DNA of 64,000 nucleotides, from assembly GCA_039714215.1 (NCBI GenBank), contig JBDLJU010000001.1, positions 1 through 64,000 of the forward strand, in the 5' to 3' direction. The position numbers were made by a program, and so were the translations under genes. The DNA comes from UBA11579 sp039714215. GTDB taxonomy: Bacteria; Chloroflexota; Anaerolineae; Anaerolineales; UBA11579. Shown in pieces: positions 7,745-16,879 of this stretch; positions within the stretch are counted from its first letter, which is position 1, and every line of letters begins with the position of its first letter. The notes below the pieces were generated by a model. It ran no database searches, was not told where the DNA came from, and was given only the letters and a program-made list of their open reading frames with translations.

Positions 7745-8365
7745 ATGTTCAGATTTAAAAAATCGAAGAAAAATATCTTTTTAAAGTTGCTCGATGACCA
7801 GGCAACCTTGACTTACGAGGGTTTGAATATTTTGGTTGCTTACATGGAAAAACACACAAAGGAGCTCGCCCGAGAGCTGACCATCAAGGAAAAAGAAGCC
7901 GATGAAGTCAGAAGGATCTTAATTGATGAGCTGAACAAGACCTTCGTAACCCCCTTCGACCGCGAGGATATTTTCTCCCTATCGCGAGCAATTGATGATG
8001 TCCTGGATTACGCATACACTACAGTCGATGAGATGGATGTATTGGATGTCGAGCCGACCAGTTTTATGCTGCGAATTGCCTCGCTGCTGCGGGATTCTGC
8101 CTATGAAATTCAGCTGGGCGTTAAGCGCCTGGAAGGACATACTGGGGTTGCAATTGAGCACGCCCAACGTGCTAAAGCCCTCGAGAATCGAGTTGAATCT
8201 GTTTACCGCGAAGCGATTGCAGATCTTTTCTCGGGACCTGAAGATGTCCATCACATTGTAGAAATGCTAAAAATGCGAGAAGTCTACCGCCATCTGAGCA
8301 ATGCTGCTGACCGGGGTGATGAAGCAGCAAATTTGGTCGCCGATATCGTCGTTAAAATGGCTTAA
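7745..8365 (+). CDS. DUF47/PhoU-like phosphate-transport accessory protein
   Basis: 206 residues, all-helical, with the DUF47 hallmark TPFDREDIFSLSRAIDDVLDY near residue 70 and a second PhoU-like helical half. Family members usually sit beside low-affinity phosphate transporters (Pit) and are thought to regulate them. No transporter gene is next to it here; the left neighbour is divergent and the right neighbour convergent, so it appears to be a single-gene unit. The family is clear and the precise role is not. Confidence 0.85.
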   Translation: MFRFKKSKKNIFLKLLDDQATLTYEGLNILVAYMEKHTKELARELTIKEKEADEVRRILIDELNKTFVTPFDREDIFSLSRAIDDVLDYAYTTVDEMDVLDVEPTSFMLRIASLLRDSAYEIQLGVKRLEGHTGVAIEHAQRAKALENRVESVYREAIADLFSGPEDVHHIVEMLKMREVYRHLSNAADRGDEAANLVADIVVKMA

Positions 8366-8427
8366 CTCGCACGTGTCAGCGTAATTAAATATTTTTGTTG
8401 GCACCGCTCTCTTCTTTGATTTCTAAG

Positions 8428-9528
8428 TTAGAGATTAAATCGATAATAAATCACATCCCCATCCTGAACGACGTATTCTCGCCCCTCTGAACGCAGCTGG
8501 CCAATGCTCTTTAATGCAGTCCAACTACCGTGTTCTTCAAAATTTTCAAAGGTTGCTACATCAGCTTTGATAAATCCACGTTCAAAATCGGTATGGATTT
8601 GTCCAGCCGCCTGAGGCGCAGACCACCCATCGGGAATTGTCCAGGCACGCACCTCGTCCTCATTAAAACTAAAATAACTGATCAGTCCAAGCATTTGATA
8701 ACTTTTCCGGAGAATCTTATCCAATCCGCGTTGTTTAATTCCAGAAATTTCTAAATATTCATTCCGCTCCTCTGGGGAAAAATCTATGATGTCCTCTTCA
8801 AGCCTGGCACAAATCGTCAGGTACTCCACCTGCTTGTCAGAAGCATATTCTCTCAGCTCCGCTTCAAAGGAGGATTCGGAAACCAAGCCTTCTTCATCAA
8901 CATTGCCAATAAATATCACCGGCTTGGCTGTCAGGAAGCGAAGCTCCTGGTTCAATTCCTGGAAAGCCGGATCGGTCCGGCCTTCAAATCCCCACAGCGG
9001 ATTGCCCGCCGCAAGCACCTCCAGAAGTCGCCTGGCCATCTCCATTACAGGGATCAAATTTTTATCGCCCTTGACCTGGCGGCTGAGCTTTTCAATTCGT
9101 GCCTCAAGCTGCTGGTAATCCGCCAATGCCAATTCAGTATTAATAATCTCAATATCTTCAATAGGGGAGGGCAGAGCATTTATATGGACAACATTGGGGT
9201 CGTCAAAGCAGCGGACGACATGCAGTACTGCATCCACATCACGGATGTGACCTAGAAATTGATTTCCTAAACCTTCACCCTGGCTGGCGCCTTTCACCAA
9301 GCCAGCGACGTCGACAAATTGAATCGTGGCATGGATTTTCCGCCCAACGTTTACTAAGGAAGCCAGCTTTTCAAGCCGGCTGTCTGGTACAGGGACAATT
9401 GATTTATTCGGTTCGATTGTACAAAAGGGGTAATTTGCAACCTGGGCAGCCTGTTCCTGCACCAAGGCATTAAAAATTGTTGATTTCCCAACATTTGGTA
9501 AACCGATGATTCCAATGCTTAAGCTCAT
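8428..9528 (-). CDS. ychF: Ribosome-associated ATPase YchF/OLA1
   Basis: 366 residues, the usual length. P-loop GLPNVGKSTIFN at 9-20, the switch region FVDVAGLVKGASQGEGLGNQFL, and a C-terminal TGS domain ending VVQDGDVIYYRF identify the Obg-like YchF family. These proteins bind ribosomes, prefer ATP over GTP, and influence translation and stress responses. It lies 78 bases downstream of purH on the same strand with no terminator seen between them, so read-through from the purine operon is possible. It converges on the DUF47 gene across 62 bases in which no hairpin is evident. Confidence 0.95.
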   Translation of the reverse strand: MSLSIGIIGLPNVGKSTIFNALVQEQAAQVANYPFCTIEPNKSIVPVPDSRLEKLASLVNVGRKIHATIQFVDVAGLVKGASQGEGLGNQFLGHIRDVDAVLHVVRCFDDPNVVHINALPSPIEDIEIINTELALADYQQLEARIEKLSRQVKGDKNLIPVMEMARRLLEVLAAGNPLWGFEGRTDPAFQELNQELRFLTAKPVIFIGNVDEEGLVSESSFEAELREYASDKQVEYLTICARLEEDIIDFSPEERNEYLEISGIKQRGLDKILRKSYQMLGLISYFSFNEDEVRAWTIPDGWSAPQAAGQIHTDFERGFIKADVATFENFEEHGSWTALKSIGQLRSEGREYVVQDGDVIYYRFNL

Positions 9529-9606
9529 CTAAGGTTCTCTCCAGGTTAACAGTTGATTTGCTTCTAACCTATTTTAATCGAGAACGTGATCGGTATACAA
9601 GCCGTT

Positions 9607-11112
9607 CTAATGCCTAAAATGCCTGACCCCGGTAAATACCATCGCGATTCCCAGGTCATCAGCTGCCTGGATTGAGGCGTCATCTCGAATCGAACCCCCC
9701 GGTTGAATAATTGCAGTGATGCCGTACTCTGCAGCGGCATGCACTGCATCTGGGAAGGGGAAGAAGGCATCGGACGCCATTACTGCTCCCTTGGAGAGTT
9801 CCCCCGCCCGCTGCGCTGCGATATGCACGCAGTCAATCCGGTTCGGCTGCCCCCCGCCAATCCCAACAGTGGCCTCACCTTGAACAAACACAATCGCATT
9901 CGATTTCACATGCTGGCAGGCTTTCCAGGCAAATTCCAATGCTTTCATTTCATCTGGGGTTGGTTCCCGTTTTGTGGGAACTTCTCTGCAGGTGCCCTCA
10001 GGATCGCCGGCATCAAAACTCTGCTGTAATACTCCGCCGGCAACTGAGCGCAATTCTGGTTTTAAATCGACAGCAGTATTCGTCATCTTTATTAATCGCA
10101 GGTTGGATTTTGACTGCAAACTCTCCAGCGCTTCCACAGTGAACTCGGGAGCAATGATGCATTCAACAAATAATTCACCTAGCTGATCTGCAACATGAAA
10201 ATCAAAAACCTGGTTGGTGGCAATCACACCCCCAAAAGCTGACACTGGATCAGAAGCCAGCGCCATCGGGTACGCCTCAGCCAAAGAATCGGCAGAAGCT
10301 ATCCCACAAGGGGAAAGATGTTTGACAATGCAGACCGTTGGGCGTTTAAAGCTGATTGCCGCCCTCCAGGCTGAATCCAGGTCCAGTAAGTTATTGTATG
10401 AAACCGGTTTTCCGTGCAGCTGCTCACCACCGAGAGGTCCTGATTCTGGCTGGTAGCCAAAGAACTGCGCAGTTTGGTGAGGGTTCTCGCCATAGCGTAA
10501 AGTCTGGCTCGGATACAAAGATAATCTTTTCGACGAATTCACAGTCAAATAGGTGAAAATTGCATCATCATACTCTGATGTATGCGCAAAAGCCTTTTTC
10601 GCCAGGCTTAAACGCTTCTCTTCATTAGATGACTCGTTAGTTTTGATATCATCAACCACTTCTGAATAATCTTCTGGTGAGACGACCACAGTCACCCGTT
10701 TAAAGTTCTTTGCAGCAGCACGGATCAATGCCACTCCGCCAATATCAATGTTCTCTACCGCCTCTTCGATAGTCACATTTGGATTTTCAACGGTCGCTTG
10801 AAATGGATATAGATTTACTGCCACCAGGTCGATCAAATCGGCGTCAATCATCTCCAGATCTGCCTTGTCCGCAGTCGATTCCCTCGCCAAAATTCCTCCA
10901 TGCACTGCAGGATGGAGGGTTTTAACTCGTCCACCCAATATTTCTGGAGAGCGGGTATAGGTCGCCACTTCAGTTACAGCAATGCCTGCCTGACGGACAG
11001 CCTCAGCGGTACCACCACTGGCTAGAAAATTCCATCCCAGCTCAGCCAGCGGCTTAACCAATTCTTCAATTAACCCAGTTTTATCTGATACTGACAACAA
11101 GGCGGTGGGCAT
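9607..11112 (-). CDS. purH: Bifunctional AICAR formyltransferase/IMP cyclohydrolase
   Basis: 501 residues, close to the family norm of about 510. The N-terminal cyclohydrolase (MGS-like) domain shows ALLSVSDKTGL, FLASGGTAEAV and VKTLHPAVHGGILAR. The C-terminal transformylase shows SLRYGENPHQTA and the KHLSPCG and QPNRID regions. It carries out the last two steps of de novo IMP synthesis. The start has GGAGA six bases upstream and overlaps the end of purN by 32 bases, so the two are translationally linked. It is the final pur gene of the minus-strand operon. Confidence 0.96.
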   Translation of the reverse strand: MPTALLSVSDKTGLIEELVKPLAELGWNFLASGGTAEAVRQAGIAVTEVATYTRSPEILGGRVKTLHPAVHGGILARESTADKADLEMIDADLIDLVAVNLYPFQATVENPNVTIEEAVENIDIGGVALIRAAAKNFKRVTVVVSPEDYSEVVDDIKTNESSNEEKRLSLAKKAFAHTSEYDDAIFTYLTVNSSKRLSLYPSQTLRYGENPHQTAQFFGYQPESGPLGGEQLHGKPVSYNNLLDLDSAWRAAISFKRPTVCIVKHLSPCGIASADSLAEAYPMALASDPVSAFGGVIATNQVFDFHVADQLGELFVECIIAPEFTVEALESLQSKSNLRLIKMTNTAVDLKPELRSVAGGVLQQSFDAGDPEGTCREVPTKREPTPDEMKALEFAWKACQHVKSNAIVFVQGEATVGIGGGQPNRIDCVHIAAQRAGELSKGAVMASDAFFPFPDAVHAAAEYGITAIIQPGGSIRDDASIQAADDLGIAMVFTGVRHFRH

Positions 11113-11713
11113 TTTTTATCTCCTTCTCATTGATCACTGACTGAATCGCGGATACCAACAAACGGTGCTCAACCTGATGAATCCGTTTTTCTAAATCATC
11201 TTGAGAATCGCTCGAAAAGATAGGGACTAATTCGGTGGCAATCACCGGGCCATCATCAACACCTTCATCAGGTACATAGTGGATCATTACACCAGTGTGG
11301 GAAATTTTTCCAGCCTGGAAAGCTGAGTAAGCCTCAGCAATCCCATGTGCCCCCGGGAAAGTACCGGGAAGGGCAGGGTGCAAATTGATTACCTGCCCCG
11401 GGAAGTGTTCTAAGAAAGCCATTGATAAGATTCGCATCCATCCAGCCAGGATCACCAAATCTGGTGAATGTTGTTTAACAATTTCTGCTAATTCAGCATC
11501 GTAATCTGCACGGGGTTGACTTTTTTTTGATAAATGGACCGCTGCAGGGACACCAGCATTGCGCGCCCTTTCCAATCCGAAAGCAGACGGATTATTGCTG
11601 ACAACCGCAGCTACATTGGCAGCCAAGCGGCCCTCGGCAGACGCCTTGAGGATCGCCCCCAAATTAGAGCCGCTCCCAGAAATCAGTACAACCAGCCGGG
11701 TGAGGTTAGACAA
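11081..11713 (-). CDS. purN: Phosphoribosylglycinamide formyltransferase
   Basis: 210 residues from a TTG at 11713, with GGAG about eight bases before it. It begins LVVLISGSGSNLGAIL, the PurN substrate loop. The formyl-transfer motif appears as INLHPALPGTFPGAHG, followed by HYVPDEGVDDGPVI with the catalytic Asp region. It converts GAR to FGAR using formyl-tetrahydrofolate. It overlaps the purD-purM fusion by 8 bases and purH by 32 bases, so the three are coupled. The gene order PurD-PurM then PurN matches the domain order of the animal GART protein. Confidence 0.95.
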   Translation of the reverse strand: MSNLTRLVVLISGSGSNLGAILKASAEGRLAANVAAVVSNNPSAFGLERARNAGVPAAVHLSKKSQPRADYDAELAEIVKQHSPDLVILAGWMRILSMAFLEHFPGQVINLHPALPGTFPGAHGIAEAYSAFQAGKISHTGVMIHYVPDEGVDDGPVIATELVPIFSSDSQDDLEKRIHQVEHRLLVSAIQSVINEKEIKNAHRLVVSIR

Positions 11714-13988
11714 GTTTAACTCCAGGGATCCCAGTGACCTGGCCTATGATCCAGGTTTCCTCGGTGATAGAGGATTGCAGAGCCTCCACCTGGTCCTTGT
11801 CAACAATTACCACCATCCCAATACCCATATTGAACACACGGTACATTTCAGGTTTATCAATATTTCCCACTGACTGAATTAGCTTAAATATCTCTGGCAC
11901 TTCCCACGAACGCATATCCAAATTAATGCCATATCCAGCCGGCAGCACTCTAGGGATGTTATCAATATGCCCGCCACCAGTGATATGCGCCAACGCCTTC
12001 ACGGGATTATGAGGTTTAGTGAGCAGTGGTTGCAGTAACCCCAGATACGATCGATGCGGGGTAAGCAATGCCTCAAGAATAGTTAGCCCTGAATTTTTCA
12101 ACCGGTTGTTGACCGGATATCCCTCAAAGATAGAACGGATCAAGCTGAAACCGTTGGTATGCGGTCCGTCAGAAGCAATCCCAACCAGCAAGTCACCAGC
12201 TTCAATCCCTGACCGGGGAAGGATTTTACCTTTTTCGACAACACCAACGATCGTACCAGCGAGATCAAATTGATCCTGACGGTATACCCCAGGCATTTCG
12301 GCAGTTTCTCCACCCAGGAGTGCAATCCCAGCTGACCGGCAGGCTGCTGAAATCCCAGTTACAATTTCTGCCAGATGTTCTGAGACCAATTTGCTTGAGG
12401 CGTAATAATCCAGAAAGAAGAGGGGGAAGGCCCCCTGGACAAGAATATCATTGATACAGTGATTGACGATGTCATGTCCAATGGATTGGTAGCTCCCAGC
12501 TTTGCTGGCAAGAATTACCTTCGTCCCAACACCATCGGTGGAAGCGACCAATACCGGGTTCGACAATGTGCTCAAACTAGAGATATCAAACAACCCACCG
12601 AATGAGCCTACTTCTGATAAAACCCTGGAATTATAAGTGCTTGAAACGGACTTTTTGATCAGATCCGCTGCGCGATTACCTTCATCAATCGAAACCCCAG
12701 AAGAAGCATAATTCGATGGTGTTTTGGCAATATCCGTGCGGTACTGCATGCCTGGGAATTTTATCTTTTCAAGCTGCCCGTTGGCATTCCTGGCAGCATC
12801 ATTCAGTTCAGATCCCAGAGCGGTAATACCTAAAACACGGCCGCCGTTGGTCACTACCTGCTTGTTTCCAAAGGCGGTACCTGCATGAAACGCCCATCCA
12901 TCGGAAACCAACTCCAACCCGGTTATCGGATCCCCTTTGCGATATTCTTCGGGATATCCTTCAGAAGCCAGCACAACACACACAGCATATTTTTCATTCC
13001 AGCCAACCGAGTCCTTGATCTGGTCAAGCTCACCAGCTTCGCATGCGAGTAGAATCTCCACCAGGTCGCCATTTAATAAGGGCAAGATTACCTGGGTTTC
13101 CGGGTCGCCAAAGCGGCAGTTGTATTCAAGCAGCCTGGGACCTTCTTCAGTCATGATGACCCCCGCATAAAGCACACCTGAGTAGGGAGTGCCTTCCGAA
13201 GCCATTCCACGCAATGCAGGAGCTATGAAAGCCTCAGTCAGGTCGGCAGCCATTTCCGGTGGGCAATAAGGACTTGGGGCGAAAACACCCATCCCACCGG
13301 TATTCGGACCCTGGTCATTGTCCAGCAGCCTCTTGTGATCCTGCGCTGGCGGCATGCTTAGCAATTTTTTACCGTCAGTAAAAGCTAATAAGGAAACTTC
13401 TCGGCCAAACAAACGTTCTTCAATAACCACTTGGGTTCCTGCATCCCCGAATTTGTTTTTATTGAAGATCAAATCCAATACGGCGACAGCCTGATCGTGA
13501 TCCTCCGGTAAAAATACGCCTTTCCCCGCGGCTAAACCTGATACCTTGATCACATACTGATAGCTGACAGTTTGAATATACTCTAGAGCCGAGGAATGAT
13601 CATCAACGACTACAAATTGCGCAGTTGGTATTTCATGGCGCTGCATAAATACTTTCGAAAACACTTTAGATGATTCAAGTTGAGCGGCTGCCTGGGATGG
13701 ACCAAACACCAAATAGCCATTTTTCCTCAACTCGTCAGAGACTCCTGCAGCTAATGGAGATTCTGGACCAATCACAACAAAGTCAATCTCATGCTTTTTT
13801 GCAGCGATAAGGATTTCTTCGGCATCATCCACATCACCGGGGATATTCATTCCAAAATCCGCAGTGCCCGGATTCCCTTGCATGCAGAACAGCTTCTTCA
13901 ACCTTGGAGATTGGGAGAGCTTCCAAGCAAGCGCATGTTCTCTCCCGCCAGCCCCTAACAAGAGGATATTCACCTTAGCATTGTCCAT
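11706..13988 (-). CDS. purD-purM: PurD-PurM fusion: GAR synthetase / AIR synthetase
   Basis: 760 residues in one uninterrupted frame. Residues 1 to about 420 are PurD: LLLGAGGREHALAWKL at the start, FVVIGPESPLAAGVSDEL, and ATP-grasp signatures including FNCRFGDPE-like YNCRFGDPETQ. From about 425 PurM begins with GVSIDEGNRAADLIKK and continues with STDGVGTKV, LLGGETAEMPGVY and HITGGGHIDNIPRVLP. The fusion would carry out steps 2 and 5 of IMP synthesis. Bacteria usually encode these separately, while eukaryotes fuse them (GART, Ade5,7). It overlaps purF at the start by 14 bases and purN at the end by 8 bases. No frame break is seen at the junction, so it is a genuine fusion rather than a sequencing artefact. 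Confidence 0.93.
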   Translation of the reverse strand: MDNAKVNILLLGAGGREHALAWKLSQSPRLKKLFCMQGNPGTADFGMNIPGDVDDAEEILIAAKKHEIDFVVIGPESPLAAGVSDELRKNGYLVFGPSQAAAQLESSKVFSKVFMQRHEIPTAQFVVVDDHSSALEYIQTVSYQYVIKVSGLAAGKGVFLPEDHDQAVAVLDLIFNKNKFGDAGTQVVIEERLFGREVSLLAFTDGKKLLSMPPAQDHKRLLDNDQGPNTGGMGVFAPSPYCPPEMAADLTEAFIAPALRGMASEGTPYSGVLYAGVIMTEEGPRLLEYNCRFGDPETQVILPLLNGDLVEILLACEAGELDQIKDSVGWNEKYAVCVVLASEGYPEEYRKGDPITGLELVSDGWAFHAGTAFGNKQVVTNGGRVLGITALGSELNDAARNANGQLEKIKFPGMQYRTDIAKTPSNYASSGVSIDEGNRAADLIKKSVSSTYNSRVLSEVGSFGGLFDISSLSTLSNPVLVASTDGVGTKVILASKAGSYQSIGHDIVNHCINDILVQGAFPLFFLDYYASSKLVSEHLAEIVTGISAACRSAGIALLGGETAEMPGVYRQDQFDLAGTIVGVVEKGKILPRSGIEAGDLLVGIASDGPHTNGFSLIRSIFEGYPVNNRLKNSGLTILEALLTPHRSYLGLLQPLLTKPHNPVKALAHITGGGHIDNIPRVLPAGYGINLDMRSWEVPEIFKLIQSVGNIDKPEMYRVFNMGIGMVVIVDKDQVEALQSSITEETWIIGQVTGIPGVKLV

Positions 13989-15408
13989 CAGTATTTTTGC
14001 TACTTTCGAACTGGTATTTGGTATTCGATTGGTTCACTTCAAATGGATACGTACCGGTGAAACAAGCATTGCAGTATCCCTCAATGCTGTTGATCGCGGT
14101 CATCATTCCTTCAAGCGAGATGTAATTCAAGCTGTCAGCGCCTAGTAGTTCCTTGATCTCTTCAATACCAAAATTCGATGCGATCAATTCCTCTGGAGTA
14201 GACATATCGACCCCCATGAAACAGGGGGCAATGATCGGGGGGCAGGTAATGCAAAAGTGGACTTCCTTTGCGCCTGCCTCTCTGATTAGTTTGACAAGAC
14301 GCTTTGCCGTGGTTCCCCTCACAATTGAATCATCAATTAAGATTACTCTCTGACCACTCAACACCTGGTCAATCGGGCTGTATTTCATATCCACACCTTT
14401 TTTACGGGAACTCTCGGATGGCTGAATAAAAGTGCGTCCGATGTATCGGTTTTTGAGCAGCCCAATATCATAGGGAATTTGACTTTCCACAGCATACCCC
14501 AAAGCAGCAGGAATAGATGAATCAGGGACGGGGACAACGACATCAGCTTCAATTGGAAATTCTTTGGCAACCTGTTCACCCAACCGTCGGCGGACCTGGT
14601 GGACAACCTTCCCGTCCCAGATACTGTCGGGCCGCGAAAAATAAATATGTTCAAATGTGCATTTCGCCTGTGGCTGCTTAACTGGCAGCGCTTGATTTAC
14701 AATTAATGCCGAATTGTGTAAATCGATCACCTCACCAGGGTTGACTTCGCGGATCGAATGACAGCCAATCACCTGCAATGCGCCGGTTTCGGAAGCCACC
14801 GCATAACCACCCTGAGAGAGCGAGCCGATCGTCAGCGGACGCAAACCCCATGGATCCCGTGCTGCAAAGATGCCGTCTAGAGTGAGGATCACAATCGAGT
14901 AAGCGCCAATCCACTTTGGCATGCAGTTTGAGATTTTTTTGATAAATCCAGCACCTTTTGCGCGGGCCAACATTGCCAGCATCACTTCAGTATCCGTAGA
15001 GGAAACCAGCCCCATTCCCTGGTCTAGCAGCTCTTTGCGCAGTTCAGCAGCATTGACCAGGTTACCGTTGTGCGCCAAAGCCACAGGTCCATGCTTGGTA
15101 TTGAACTGCATCGGTTGTACGTTTTCGAGCGAGGAGGAGCCGGTTGTGCTGTAACGAGTATGACCAATCGCCAGTTTTCCTTCCAGCTGAGAAATCACAT
15201 CCTCGGAAAACACCTGATTTACTAAACCCTGTCCCTTGTGCAGCGCCATCCGTTCGCCATCAGATACAGCAATCCCTGCCGCTTCTTGACCGCGATGCTG
15301 CAAAGCAAACAGCCCAAAGAAAGTTTGCCGGGCAGCTTCATTTGGCATTCTAGATGAGATGCCAAAAACGCCGCACTCGTGTTGGGGTTTATCGGAATAA
15401 TTATCCAT
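13975..15408 (-). CDS. purF: Amidophosphoribosyltransferase
   Basis: 477 residues. The glutaminase nucleophile is Cys12 (HECGVFGIS), so an 11-residue propeptide must be removed, as in Bacillus-type enzymes. The PRPP-binding loop is VILIDDSIVRGTTAKRLV. Cysteines in HFCITCPPIIAPCFMG and GYCNACFTGTYPF fit the 4Fe-4S-containing class. It performs the committed first step of purine synthesis. The start overlaps purE by 8 bases and the end overlaps the purD-purM fusion by 14 bases. The short dispensable-looking C-terminus after TYPFEV may be part of that overlap. Confidence 0.96.
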   Translation of the reverse strand: MDNYSDKPQHECGVFGISSRMPNEAARQTFFGLFALQHRGQEAAGIAVSDGERMALHKGQGLVNQVFSEDVISQLEGKLAIGHTRYSTTGSSSLENVQPMQFNTKHGPVALAHNGNLVNAAELRKELLDQGMGLVSSTDTEVMLAMLARAKGAGFIKKISNCMPKWIGAYSIVILTLDGIFAARDPWGLRPLTIGSLSQGGYAVASETGALQVIGCHSIREVNPGEVIDLHNSALIVNQALPVKQPQAKCTFEHIYFSRPDSIWDGKVVHQVRRRLGEQVAKEFPIEADVVVPVPDSSIPAALGYAVESQIPYDIGLLKNRYIGRTFIQPSESSRKKGVDMKYSPIDQVLSGQRVILIDDSIVRGTTAKRLVKLIREAGAKEVHFCITCPPIIAPCFMGVDMSTPEELIASNFGIEEIKELLGADSLNYISLEGMMTAINSIEGYCNACFTGTYPFEVNQSNTKYQFESSKNTDGQC

Positions 15409-15895
15409 TAAGTTTATTTACTAAAAGATCGGCGGAATCTAATTTCGCAGCATTGGTTTGCTGAAGTTCTTGCACCCGTCCTTTAATTACAGTGTCGCCG
15501 AGACCTAAGATCTTTGCGGCCGCCAGGGCTGCGTTTGCTGGATCGAGTACCAGCATCGGGCAAACCCCAGAAGGCATCCGCAGGGATGAAAAGATGTCGG
15601 CTCCGCCAAATGCATCACTGGGGGGCGGGCATGCAATTACCGGCCAGCTAACATTGGCATCCACCATTCCGCTGAGAGCATTGCTCCGTCCTGCTACGGT
15701 GATGAGCACCAGCCATTCCAAACTATTTTGATATTCCTGGATGATTTTTAGTAATTTCCCCGGGGTTTTATGGGCTGAGGCTACCCGAACTTCAGTACGA
15801 ATTTCAAATTGGTTAAGCTGTGCGATAATAAGATCCACATGGGATTGATCTGAGGGAGAACCCATCAAGATCACCACCTTTGAATTGCTATCCAT
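15401..15895 (-). CDS. purE: Class II (CO2-dependent type) AIR carboxylase PurE
   Basis: 164 residues with the PurE start VVILMGSPSDQSHVD. The active-site region reads SAHKTP, then VAGRSNALSGMVDANVSWPV and SSLRMPSGV. Class I N5-CAIR mutases have SAHRTP with GxAAHLPGM, whereas class II enzymes (animals and a few bacteria) have SAHK, AGRSNGL and WSSLRLPSG. This gene therefore fits class II, which carboxylates AIR directly with CO2 and needs no PurK. Consistently, no purK occurs anywhere in the operon. AAAGGA precedes the ATG at a normal distance. The class assignment is from motif reading. Confidence 0.88.
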   Translation of the reverse strand: MDSNSKVVILMGSPSDQSHVDLIIAQLNQFEIRTEVRVASAHKTPGKLLKIIQEYQNSLEWLVLITVAGRSNALSGMVDANVSWPVIACPPPSDAFGGADIFSSLRMPSGVCPMLVLDPANAALAAAKILGLGDTVIKGRVQELQQTNAAKLDSADLLVNKLNG

Positions 15896-15905
15896 AATAA
15901 TTCCT

Positions 15906-16862
15906 TTAATCTAAATAGTTACTCTTCTTTAAATTGGCAGTCAACCTTGGCGAAACTGGGGTTTCTCCTGGAAAGAAACCTTGTCCAGTCAATTTTTCAT
16001 ATAGGTCAATGTAACGATCCGAAACCTGATTCCAAAGACCCTTTGGCATCTCTGGGGGTTCTCCTTCACCGCGATAATCGAGTTTAGCATATTCGAGCCG
16101 TAAAAATTCCTTATCATAATTTTCAGGTTCATCAGCGGCTCCGAATCTCTCCTGGTAGCTGTTTGCCAGCCAGAAACGGGAGGAATCCGGTGTGTGGATT
16201 TCATCGATCAGCACGATGCTGCCATCAGGCAGCTTACCAAATTCATACTTGGTATCCACCAGGATCAATCCGGCCTGTAGAGCAACCTGCTGCCCATACT
16301 TAAACAATGCAAGCGCGGCCTTTTGTACCTGATCCCAGAGATGAGCATCAAGGTGTCCCTCTGTGACGACTTGATCAACAGTTAAGCGTTCATCATGCCC
16401 GCTGGGGCCGCCTTTTGTAGTAGGTGTAATCAAAGGGGAGGGGAGTTCCTGATTTTTTTTCAACCCTTCAGGAAGCTGATGTCCGTAAATATTCCTTTCG
16501 CCTAAATTATATCGATACCACAAAGCGGTTTTGGTCACCCCAGTGATATAGCCTCGAATGATTACTTCAATGGTCAGCGGATCGGCTTGTTTTACCACCA
16601 TGGCGTTCTCATCTGGCAGATCAAGCATATGATTTGGGATGATCGACCTGGTTTGTTCCATCCACCAGGCAGTCAGCTGATTGAGAACCTGTCCTTTGTA
16701 AGGTACCGTTCCCAAAACTCGATCGAAAGCCGAAATCCGATCGGTTGTGACCAACAGTAAGCGGTCCTTGGTTATTCGGTAAATATCCCGGACTTTGCCA
16801 GAACTGATTGCCTCTAGTGATAGTGATGAACTGCTGAAATTGCTGCGGTTTGTTTCTGCCAT
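15906..16862 (-). CDS. purC: SAICAR synthetase
   Basis: 318 residues, the longer form found in fungi and several bacteria rather than the roughly 240-residue E. coli type. SSGKVRDIY, TDRISAFDRVLGTVPYKG, and the later LVDTKYEFG and DEIHTPDSSRFW motifs identify it. It joins aspartate to CAIR. AGAGGAAC precedes the ATG. It lies between purQ and purE with gaps of 17 and 10 bases and is certainly part of the purine operon. Confidence 0.96.
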   Translation of the reverse strand: MAETNRSNFSSSSLSLEAISSGKVRDIYRITKDRLLLVTTDRISAFDRVLGTVPYKGQVLNQLTAWWMEQTRSIIPNHMLDLPDENAMVVKQADPLTIEVIIRGYITGVTKTALWYRYNLGERNIYGHQLPEGLKKNQELPSPLITPTTKGGPSGHDERLTVDQVVTEGHLDAHLWDQVQKAALALFKYGQQVALQAGLILVDTKYEFGKLPDGSIVLIDEIHTPDSSRFWLANSYQERFGAADEPENYDKEFLRLEYAKLDYRGEGEPPEMPKGLWNQVSDRYIDLYEKLTGQGFFPGETPVSPRLTANLKKSNYLD

Positions 16863-16879
16863 TTGTTCCTCTGTAATCC

